A DNA stretch of 64,000 nucleotides from NCBI RefSeq assembly GCF_002075885.1, contig NZ_MDET01000012.1, forward strand, positions 151,144 to 215,143. Direction: 5' to 3'. The notes beneath the pieces are model-generated. The model made no database searches. It had not been told where the DNA came from and saw nothing but the letters and a program-made list of their open reading frames with translations. The stretch's first letter is position 1. Every line of letters begins with the position of its first letter. The DNA comes from Manganibacter manganicus. GTDB taxonomy: Bacteria; Pseudomonadota; Alphaproteobacteria; Rhizobiales; Rhizobiaceae. Made by a program: the position numbers and the translations under genes. This document shows, piece after piece, positions 57,640-64,000 of this stretch.

Positions 57640-58674
57640 ATGTCGAACATGATGCGCGCGCTGGTGAAGGCCAGGGCCGAGCCGGGTATATGGATGGAGC
57701 GCGTGCCGGTGCCTGAGATCGGCCCCAACGACGTGCTCATCAAGGTCAGGAAAACCGCGATCTGCGGGACTGACGTTCATATTTACAATTGGGACAAATG
57801 GGCGGAAAAAACCGTGCCGGTGCCGATGGTGACCGGCCATGAGTTTGTCGGCACGATTGCCGAAACCGGCTCGGCCGTTACCGAATACAAGGTCGGCCAG
57901 CGCGTCTCCGGCGAGGGCCATATCGTGTGTGGCCATTGCCGCAATTGCCGCGCGGGCAGGGGGCATTTGTGCCGCAACACGCTTGGCGTCGGCGTCAACC
58001 GGCCGGGCGCCTTCGGCGAGTATGTCGCTATCCCGCAGCACAATGTCGTGCGCATTCCCGACGATGTTCCGGACGAGGTCGCCGCCATTTTCGATCCGCT
58101 CGGCAATGCCGTGCACACCGCGCTCTCCTTCGATCTTGTCGGCGAGGATGTGCTCGTCACCGGAGCCGGCCCCATCGGCATCATGGGCGCACTGGTGGCG
58201 CAATGCGTCGGCGCGCGCAAGGTGGTCATCACCGACATCAACCCGATCCGGCTGGCGCTGGCGAAGAAACTCGGCATCCATCACGTCGTCGATGCTTCAA
58301 AGGAAAAGCTGCGCGATGTCATGCGCGAGGAGGGCATGACCGAAGGTTTCGACGTCGGGCTGGAAATGTCCGGCTCTGCCGCCGCCTTCCGCGACATGAT
58401 CGACACGATGAACAATGGCGGCAAGATCGCCATCCTCGGCATTGCGCCGACCGGTTTCGAGATCGACTGGAACAAGGTCATCTTCAAGATGCTGACCTTG
58501 AAAGGCATCTATGGCCGCGAAATGTTCGAGACCTGGTACAAGATGATCGCGCTCGTTCAGGGACCGCTGGACGTGAGCGGCCTCATTACCCACCGCATCG
58601 GCATCGACGATTATATTTCCGGCTTCGAGGCGATGAAGAGCGGCAATTCCGGCAAGGTGGTGATGGACTGGTAA
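57640..58674 (+). CDS. tdh: L-threonine 3-dehydrogenase
   Basis: A zinc- and NAD-dependent medium-chain dehydrogenase, 344 residues, oxidising threonine to 2-amino-3-ketobutyrate. Catalytic zinc ligand in [11 protein letters not shown] and GHEFVG; structural zinc cysteines in [18 protein letters not shown] loop [13 protein letters not shown]. Kbl makes the unstable product harmless by using it directly. A hairpin lies about 60 bases downstream. Confidence 0.96.
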   Translation: MSNMMRALVKARAEPGIWMERVPVPEIGPNDVLIKVRKTAICGTDVHIYNWDKWAEKTVPVPMVTGHEFVGTIAETGSAVTEYKVGQRVSGEGHIVCGHCRNCRAGRGHLCRNTLGVGVNRPGAFGEYVAIPQHNVVRIPDDVPDEVAAIFDPLGNAVHTALSFDLVGEDVLVTGAGPIGIMGALVAQCVGARKVVITDINPIRLALAKKLGIHHVVDASKEKLRDVMREEGMTEGFDVGLEMSGSAAAFRDMIDTMNNGGKIAILGIAPTGFEIDWNKVIFKMLTLKGIYGREMFETWYKMIALVQGPLDVSGLITHRIGIDDYISGFEAMKSGNSGKVVMDW

Positions 58675-58731
58675 GGTCGCGCTTCGCCGTTGCCACGCCC
58701 GGCTTTCGCCGTCTGGCCATTTCAAAGAGCT

Positions 58732-58752
58732 GACCTTTCTGGCTGAAAGGTC
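58732..58752 (+). terminator. Hairpin downstream of tdh
   Basis: GACCTTTC and GAAAGGTC pair perfectly around TGGCT. No U-run follows (GGGAGACGG), so it is a weak terminator or mRNA end structure for kbl-tdh. Confidence 0.4.
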
Positions 58753-58870
58753 GGGAGACGGCGCATGGCATTGCGCCTGGTTATTTAAGTAGTGACGCTC
58801 TGCCATGCGCCGCCGGCGTTTCTACCCTTACCTTTCCCGGCCCATCGCCCATTTGCGGGCGCGAGCAACG

Positions 58871-59107
58871 CAGGTCCGGTTCGGGCCGGGCGGTTCCGTT
58901 CACTGCAACGGATAACGCACCCGGCGCCACACTTGCCTGGATGCTCGAGTGTGCACACCCGTTCCCGCTGGCAAGCTGCTGAGACGGATTATGGGGGAAG
59001 GATGCCGGGTGTGGATAAAGCGGCGAGAAAGAAATCGCTATGGATCGGGCAAGCGGCTGATCGGCAACGGAATTATTTTTCTCGGCTGCGCCGGCTCACG
59101 ATTTTTC
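58871..59107. repeat. Dispersed structured repeat, copy B (possible ncRNA)
   Basis: Matches window positions 1-235 at a constant offset. The differences in the first 50 bases are TT to CA at copy-A positions 36-37, which extend the first stem to CCGTT/AACGG, and one silent A to G. The outer long stem CACACCCG/CGGGTGTG is preserved, while the inner CCCGC/GCGGG pair becomes CCC/GGG. It ends about 50 bases before the FAH-family gene and could be its leader or an independent RNA. Confidence 0.7.
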
Positions 59108-59159
59108 ATGCAATAATGATGTGAGACGGCGTAGCCACGCCATTGAGGAGCGGAACCAC

Positions 59160-60173
59160 ATGAAGCTTGCCACGCTGAAGAACGGGACACGCGACGGGAA
59201 ACTGGCAGTTGTCTCGCGCGACTTGACGCGCTTTACCGATGCCTCGTTCCTCGCCCCGACCTTGCAGGCCGCGCTCGATGACTGGCATCGCATCGCGCCG
59301 CATCTGGCGGCCCTTGCCGAGTCACTGGAGCACGATGCCGTGCCGTTTGCACGTTTCCACGAGCATGAGGCCCATTCGCCGCTGCCGCGCGCCTATCAAT
59401 GGGCGGACGGATCGGCCTATCTCAACTATGTCGAACTGGTGCGCAAGGCGCGCGGGGTCGATATGCCGGAAAGCTTTGCGAGTAATCCGCTGATCTATCA
59501 GGGCGGGTCGGACAGCTTTGTCCCGCCGCGCGAACCGATCCGTGCAGCCGATGAGACCTGGGGCATCGATTTCGAGGCGGAAGTCGCCGTCGTCGTGGAC
59601 GATGTGGCGATGGGAGCCGACTGCGACGAGGCCCGCGCGGCGATCCGGCTGGTGATGCTCGCCAACGACGTCTCGCTGCGCGGCCTGATCCCTGCCGAAC
59701 TTGCCAAGGGGTTCGGCTTCTTCCACGGCAAGCCGTCTTCTTCCTTCTCCCCGGTTGCCGTCACACCGGATGAACTCGGCGAGGCTTGGGACGGCGGCAA
59801 GCTGCATCTGCCTCTGATCGTCGATCTTAATGGCAAGCCGTTTGGCCGCGCCAATGCCGGCATCGATATGGATTTCGACTTTCCGGCGCTGATCGCGCAT
59901 GCGGCAAGAACGCGGCCGCTTGCCGCCGGAACGATCATCGGATCGGGAACGGTCTCCAACCGGCTGGATGGCGGACCGGGCAAGCCGGTGGGCCAAGGCG
60001 GGGCAGGCTATTCCTGCATTGCCGAGCAGCGCGTTATCGAGACGCTGGAGACCGGCAAGGCGAAAACGCCGTTCCTGCATTTCGGCGACAAGGTGCGCAT
60101 CGAAATGAAGGATACGGACGGCCGTTCCATCTTCGGCGCCATCGAGCAGGCGGTGGAGAAATACGAAAAGTAA
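59160..60173 (+). CDS. Fumarylacetoacetate hydrolase family protein
   Basis: A 337-residue metal-dependent hydrolase/lyase of the FAH superfamily. The N-terminal 70 residues (MKLATLKNGTRDGKLAVVSRD) belong to the FAH N-terminal domain; the core has ETWGIDFEAEVAVVVDDV with two metal-binding acidic residues, then ANDVSLRGLIPAELAKGFGFFHGKPSSSFSPV, and GSGTVSNR. Substrate is not certain: fumarylacetoacetate in tyrosine breakdown or a related keto acid. GAGGAG precedes the ATG at 59160. Confidence 0.87.
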   Translation: MKLATLKNGTRDGKLAVVSRDLTRFTDASFLAPTLQAALDDWHRIAPHLAALAESLEHDAVPFARFHEHEAHSPLPRAYQWADGSAYLNYVELVRKARGVDMPESFASNPLIYQGGSDSFVPPREPIRAADETWGIDFEAEVAVVVDDVAMGADCDEARAAIRLVMLANDVSLRGLIPAELAKGFGFFHGKPSSSFSPVAVTPDELGEAWDGGKLHLPLIVDLNGKPFGRANAGIDMDFDFPALIAHAARTRPLAAGTIIGSGTVSNRLDGGPGKPVGQGGAGYSCIAEQRVIETLETGKAKTPFLHFGDKVRIEMKDTDGRSIFGAIEQAVEKYEK

Positions 60174-60276
60174 AGGCGCGCGGCAGCACGCCTCAAATGC
60201 CGATTGAACCGATATGGGTTCCGTTTCGCAAGCACTGTTTTGAGGGCGCGACCGGTGTCCGCACTCCTCATTTCGA

Positions 60277-60696
60277 TCAGTCACCTGGCGGTTTGCAGAA
60301 CCAGACGATAGCTATGATCGTGCCGGCAGGGGCGAACCAGGACACGATCTGAAGCCAGCCACTCCGGTTAGTGTCGTGCAGGCGGCGCGCCGAGACGGAC
60401 AGAAACGGTATTATCGTGATGAGAGACCATATCGAGAACACGATGTCCGGAGCATCAATAAAACCGATCAGGAAACTTACCGCCGCATAAAAGAGCATGG
60501 CGTACCAGAACTCGGAACGGCTCGCCCGACCTGTGAAATTGAAATAGTTTGAGAAAAATCGCTTTATCGCATCTATGAAATTTACATTTCGAGCGGCTTC
60601 TCCGAAACGATTCGGACCTTCCGGCGGCTTATATAAAAGGAAAAGGAAAGGAGTAATCAGGAGGGCGATAGATATTATCGCTATCGTCATATGCAT
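60277..60696 (-). CDS. DUF805 domain membrane protein
   Basis: A 139-residue inner-membrane protein. DUF805 signature: FFSNYFNFTGRASRSEFWYAMLFY, followed by three more hydrophobic segments and SARRLHDTNRSGWLQIV. An extra hydrophobic N-terminal segment precedes it. The coding region, above all its 5' half, is AT-richer than the surroundings, which may mean horizontal gain. Function unknown. Confidence 0.85.
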   Translation of the reverse strand: MHMTIAIISIALLITPFLFLLYKPPEGPNRFGEAARNVNFIDAIKRFFSNYFNFTGRASRSEFWYAMLFYAAVSFLIGFIDAPDIVFSIWSLITIIPFLSVSARRLHDTNRSGWLQIVSWFAPAGTIIAIVWFCKPPGD

Positions 60697-60846
60697 TATT
60701 CAATATTTCCAGTTGCAGCGAAACCTGCCCCAAACCGCTTAAAGTATTACAGCTACTTCGAAATCTGACGCAAGCAGGGTCGACCTCTCCGCCACGCACG
60801 GGCCACCGCCGCGACTGGAAGTCGCCAGCCGCCGCGCGGGGTCGTG

Positions 60847-61185
60847 TCAGCCCTTCATCTGCTGGATGGCAGCGTAAAGATTGGTGCAGCGGGTGCCGGA
60901 GCGGCAATAGGCAAGCACCGGGCCTTCGATCTCGCCAAGCACCTTTGCCTGGTCCTCGACATTGTCCATGGTCATCTGGCCGCTGATAACAGGGATATAG
61001 CGAAAGGTCAGTCCCGCCGCTTCCACCGCCGCCTTGACGGCATCGTGCGAGGGTTGGCCCGGCTGCTCATCGTCCGGGCGGTTGCAAATGACGCTCTTGA
61101 AACCGGCAGCCTTGATCGCGCTAACGTCGCCGGGCTCGATCTGTGGTGAAACCGAATAGCTGTCGGTGATCTGACGGTAGTCCAT
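60847..61185 (-). CDS. TIGR01244 family sulfur transferase / phosphatase-like protein
   Basis: A 112-residue protein of the family found fused to or beside beta-lactamase-like sulfur dioxygenases. It opens DYRQITDSYSVSPQIEP and has the cysteine loop AYCRSGTRCTNLYA, close to the dual-specificity phosphatase P-loop. The reaction is unproven. It is downstream of the zinc ABC transporter genes on the same strand (107 bases apart) and could be co-transcribed. The ATG at 61185 matches the family start. Confidence 0.8.
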   Translation of the reverse strand: MDYRQITDSYSVSPQIEPGDVSAIKAAGFKSVICNRPDDEQPGQPSHDAVKAAVEAAGLTFRYIPVISGQMTMDNVEDQAKVLGEIEGPVLAYCRSGTRCTNLYAAIQQMKG

Positions 61186-61291
61186 GCCGTTGTCCCTGCT
61201 ATCAAAGAGCTGCTGTCGCTCGGTGCGCGCCGTTGTGCCACCGCTTGCGCTCGGGGGCAACAGGTCTGTGCGTGTATCGGCGCGGCTCCGG

Positions 61292-62269
61292 TCAACTTCC
61301 CAGGATCGCGCCTTTGATCTGACGGATATTGTTGTGCATCATGTCGATATAGGTGGCGGCAGGACCATCGGGCGGCGACAGCGCATCGGAGTAAAGCGTG
61401 CCGCCGACCTTGATTCCGGTTTCTCTTGCAATTTGCTGGATTAATGCCGGATTTGTGATGTTTTCCATGAAGATGGCAGACGCCTTGTCCTGCCTGATCT
61501 GCTTAACAAGTTTCGCGACATCGGCGGCGGACGGCTCGGATGAGGTCGCCAGCCCCTGTGGGGCGAGGAAGGCCAGGCCGTATTCATGCTCGAAATAGCC
61601 GAAGGCGTCGTGCGAAGTGATGACGGTGCGCTTGTTTTGCGGAATCAAGGCGATGGCTTCGCGCATTTCGGCGTCCAGCGCGTCGAGTTTCTCGATATAG
61701 GCGGCGGCATTGGTCTGGTAGTCGACGCAGCCATCTGTGTCCGCCGCGCAAAAGGCTTCCGCGATGTTCTTCACGTAGATACGGGCATTGGGGATCGACT
61801 GAAAGGCATGCGGGTCGATGGCCCCGTGATCATGGTCTTCATGCTCGTGCCCCTCATCGTGCTTGTGGCCCTCATCACCGGCATAGCCAGATTCTTTCGC
61901 CTCCGCGAATTCGGTTTTGAAAGCGATGGGCTCAACGCCCTTTGTCAATTCGACGATGGTTCCCTTAGGCGCGCTGGTTTCGATCAGCCGCCGCAAAAAA
62001 CCTTCGAAATGCAGGCCGTTGACCAATATCAGGTCGGCCTTGGCCACAGCGGCCGCATCCGCCGGCTTCGGCTCATAAACATGCGCGTCGCCGTCTGGCC
62101 CGACAATGGTGGTGATTTCGACGCGCTCGCCGCCGACATTTTTGGCGAAATCGCCGATGACCGAGAAGCTGGCCACCACTTTTAATGAGGCGGACATGGC
62201 AGGTGTCACGGCAAAACCGGTTAATGTTATAACGCTCAGGGCGAGGGCGAGACGGATCGATTTCAGCAC
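61292..62269 (-). CDS. Zinc ABC transporter substrate-binding protein (ZnuA/AztC-like)
   Basis: A 325-residue periplasmic metal-binding protein. A signal peptide ends at about AMSASL. The metal ligands are expected in DAHVYEPKPAD, DPHAFQSIPNA and the HDAFGYFEHEYGL region. A His/Asp/Glu-rich flexible loop (EGHKHDEGHEHEDHDHG) lies near residue 140, typical of zinc-binding members. GTG start at 62269 with AGGAG upstream; the open frame continues without sense into the permease gene. Third gene of the transporter operon. Confidence 0.9.
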   Translation of the reverse strand: MLKSIRLALALSVITLTGFAVTPAMSASLKVVASFSVIGDFAKNVGGERVEITTIVGPDGDAHVYEPKPADAAAVAKADLILVNGLHFEGFLRRLIETSAPKGTIVELTKGVEPIAFKTEFAEAKESGYAGDEGHKHDEGHEHEDHDHGAIDPHAFQSIPNARIYVKNIAEAFCAADTDGCVDYQTNAAAYIEKLDALDAEMREAIALIPQNKRTVITSHDAFGYFEHEYGLAFLAPQGLATSSEPSAADVAKLVKQIRQDKASAIFMENITNPALIQQIARETGIKVGGTLYSDALSPPDGPAATYIDMMHNNIRQIKGAILGS

Positions 62270-62289
62270 TGGAAGTCTCCTTGAGATGA

Positions 62290-63168
62290 TCAGGCGATGC
62301 GATGGCGATGTCGGATGGCGCGGGCGCGCAAGGCACCGCGCGTGCCGAACATGATCGAGACGAAATAGACCACGCCGGCAGACAGGATGATAGCCGGGCC
62401 GGAGGGCAGGGCCGCGTGATAGGAAAGCAGCAGGCCCGACAGGCAGGATGCGAAGCCGATCAGCACCGCCAGCACGCACATCGGCTCGACGCGGCTGGTC
62501 CAGAAACGGGCGCTCGCCGCCGGCAGCATCATCAGGCCGACCGATAGCAGCGTTCCAAGCGCCTGGAATCCGCCGACGAGATTGAGCACGACAAGGCCGA
62601 GAAAGATGAAATGCGCCGGCGTCCCCAACCGGCTCACGGAGCGCAGGAACAGCGGATCGAGACATTCGGCGACCAGCGCACGCCAGAAGACGAAAAGCAC
62701 GACCAGCGTGACAGCGACGATGCCGCCGATCAGTGCCAAGGCTTCATTGTCCAGCGCCAGAACCGTGCCGAACAGGACATGCATGAGATCGACGCTGGAA
62801 CCGCGCATCGACACCAGCAGCACGCCGAGGGCGAGCGAGATGAGGTAGAATGCCGCCATCGAGGCGTCTTCACGCTGCACCGTGAAACGCGAGACCGCAC
62901 CGGCACCCAGCGCGACGATCGCGCCGGCGATCAGTCCGCCAATGGTCATCGGGAGAATTTCAAGCCCGAAGAACAGGAAACCGGCGGCTGCACCGGGCAG
63001 GATGCCATGCGCCATCGCATCGCCGGAAAGGCTCATGCGGCGCAGCATCAGGAACACGCCGACGGGGCATGCGCCTAGGGACAGCAACAGCGAACCGAAC
63101 AGGGCGCGCTGCATGAAGGCGAAATCGGCGAAGGGCGCGATCAGAACCACGTAAAGGAGGTCGATCAT
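62290..63168 (-). CDS. Zinc ABC transporter permease (ZnuB/AztB-like)
   Basis: A 292-residue inner-membrane permease of the metal ABC-3 family with about eight hydrophobic segments. Family marks are PVGVFLMLRRMSLSGDAMAHGILPGAAAGF and the AL-GTLLSVGLMMLPAASARF segment near the ATPase-docking region. It overlaps the ATPase gene by four bases and is followed 20 bases later by the binding protein. Confidence 0.92.
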   Translation of the reverse strand: MIDLLYVVLIAPFADFAFMQRALFGSLLLSLGACPVGVFLMLRRMSLSGDAMAHGILPGAAAGFLFFGLEILPMTIGGLIAGAIVALGAGAVSRFTVQREDASMAAFYLISLALGVLLVSMRGSSVDLMHVLFGTVLALDNEALALIGGIVAVTLVVLFVFWRALVAECLDPLFLRSVSRLGTPAHFIFLGLVVLNLVGGFQALGTLLSVGLMMLPAASARFWTSRVEPMCVLAVLIGFASCLSGLLLSYHAALPSGPAIILSAGVVYFVSIMFGTRGALRARAIRHRHRIA

Positions 63169-63950
63169 GCCGCTCTCGCACCCCCATGTGCCTCATGGGA
63201 ATGATCGTGGTCGTGGTCGCTGGTCTCGCACCATGGTGCGTCATCTTCCCAGGCTTCGTGGAAACGGCGGGCGCGCAGCATGTGTTCCGGGGTCAGGGCT
63301 TCGCCAGTCTTTCCCCAGGCCACCTCGCGACGGGCCAGAAGCAGGGTTTCGGGAAAATTCCGGCGCACGAGTTCGAGATCGTGCACCACCACCATCACCG
63401 TGCGGCCCTCGCCATTCCAATGCCTGATAAGTGCGATCAGTTCATCGACGGTCCGCGCATCGATGGCGTTGAACGGTTCGTCCAGCAGGATCAGGTCGGC
63501 GTCCTGCAGCAGAACGCGGGCGAACAAAGCGCGCTGGAACTGCCCGCCCGACAGCGTGTCGATCGACCGCTTCTCGAAACCGGCGAGGCCGACCGCTTGC
63601 AGCGCCTTGCCGACATCGGCGCGGTCCTGTGCGGTGTGCCGGCCGAGCAGGCCACGCCGGGGCCATAGGCCGAGCGAAACCAGATCGACCACCCGCGCCG
63701 GGAAAGTCCGATCTATCTCGGAGCGCTGCGGCAGATATGCGATGCGTATGCCCGGCGCCTTGACCACGCCACCTTCCATCGGCGTTAACAGTCCGGCGAT
63801 ACCCTTCATCAGCGTGGACTTGCCCGAACCGTTGGCGCCAACCACGGCGGTGAGCGAGCCTTTCGCCACGCGGCCGTCGAGATGATGCACGGCCGGATGG
63901 CTGTCATAGCCCAGCGTCAGATCGCGGAAGGTCAGGCAGGGGTCTGTCAT
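63165..63950 (-). CDS. Zinc ABC transporter ATP-binding protein (ZnuC/AztA-like)
   Basis: The 261-residue ATPase. Walker A is GANGSGKST, the signature LSGGQFQRALFARVLL, Walker B LILLDEPFNAID, and the switch histidine in VVVHDLELV. The C-terminal tail is His/Asp-rich (SDHDHDHSHEAHGG), which may bind metal. It is the first gene of the operon; its upstream region runs to the window edge and includes a possible Zur half-site. Confidence 0.93.
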   Translation of the reverse strand: MTDPCLTFRDLTLGYDSHPAVHHLDGRVAKGSLTAVVGANGSGKSTLMKGIAGLLTPMEGGVVKAPGIRIAYLPQRSEIDRTFPARVVDLVSLGLWPRRGLLGRHTAQDRADVGKALQAVGLAGFEKRSIDTLSGGQFQRALFARVLLQDADLILLDEPFNAIDARTVDELIALIRHWNGEGRTVMVVVHDLELVRRNFPETLLLARREVAWGKTGEALTPEHMLRARRFHEAWEDDAPWCETSDHDHDHSHEAHGGARAA

Positions 63951-64000
63951 GGATTTCGCAGGGTGGCGTTTTGTTGCCGCCTGCCTATGTGATGTTATTA
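63951..64000 (-). promoter_or_regulatory. Partial upstream region of the zinc transporter operon
   Basis: The last 11 bases, TGATGTTATTA, look like half of the rhizobial Zur operator (theme ATGTTATA-N-TATAACAT). The other half would lie outside the window, so this cannot be confirmed here. Confidence 0.3.

Larger units (their letters stand above)
58675..59159. other. Gap between tdh and the FAH-family gene
   Basis: A 485-base gap. It holds a hairpin at 58732-58752 and repeat copy B at 58871-59107. A continuous open frame crosses the repeat on the plus strand, but it has no domain and mainly non-silent differences from copy A, so I do not call it a gene. Confidence 0.6.

Noticed and set aside
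56566..58284. 572-residue minus-strand frame
   Set aside because: It lies antisense across kbl and tdh, both certain genes, and has no domain of its own.

Overview
The window reads as chromosomal backbone of an alphaproteobacterium of the order Hyphomicrobiales (Rhizobiales), most likely a Brucellaceae/Phyllobacteriaceae relative. The pointers are a Brucella-type (RibH2) lumazine synthase behind an FMN riboswitch, a complete aapJQMP general amino acid transporter, a groESL operon under a CIRCE element, an endonuclease-type MutL next to a DUF2093 gene, and a lipid A/Kdo block of rhizobial type. I saw no rRNA, tRNA, CRISPR array, insertion sequence or prophage. GC content looks evenly high, apart from a DUF805 gene near 60.5 kb and a few AT-rich regulatory gaps.

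Layout: 1-0.8 kb is non-coding and holds one copy of a roughly 235-bp repeat plus three palindromic repeats. 0.8-7.6 kb carries a DEAD-box helicase, an SDR oxidoreductase and a sulfur-flavoured operon (cysK, AlaX-type tRNA editing, sseA, GNAT, DapB-like). 7.9-12.1 kb has alanine dehydrogenase with its divergent Lrp-type regulator, 5-formyl-THF cyclo-ligase, small proteins and cystathionine beta-lyase. 12.5-16.8 kb is aapJQMP. 16.8-18.7 kb is a GFA protein, an FAD monooxygenase and a zinc-finger protein. 18.9-22.6 kb is ppk-ppx. 22.7-27.8 kb has DoxX, fumC, riboswitch-ribH2 and groESL. 28-31.6 kb is a MarR/HlyD/DHA2 efflux locus. 31.6-36.9 kb has a CAP lipoprotein, a DUF2189 membrane protein, a TadG-like protein, a HAD phosphatase, ribF and an HdeD-like protein. 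37.3-43.9 kb has ileS with a structured leader, a lipoprotein, tadA, a pseudouridine synthase and rsmD. 44-49.7 kb has a paired M16 protease operon, patatin, pmbA and cysQ. 49.8-55.4 kb has DUF4170, a DUF374 acyltransferase, waaA, lpxK, DUF2093 and mutL. 55.4-58.7 kb has a MarR/membrane protein pair and kbl-tdh. 58.9-64 kb has the second repeat copy, an FAH-family hydrolase, DUF805, a TIGR01244 phosphatase and a zinc ABC transporter.

Most genes fall in established pathways: cysteine and methionine, amino-acid uptake, flavin supply (ribH2 and ribF), polyphosphate turnover, lipid A/Kdo assembly, threonine catabolism and metal uptake. The less explained items are the structured repeat pair at 1-235 and 58871-59107, a DapB-like protein lacking the catalytic histidine pair, a stand-alone TadG-like protein with a DUF4114-like C-terminal motif, a DUF4170/DUF374 pair inserted in front of waaA-lpxK (possible LpxJ-type lipid A acylation), and the ileS leader hairpin. 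I did not find a clearly new multi-gene system; the strongest candidate for something undescribed is the repeat/RNA pair.
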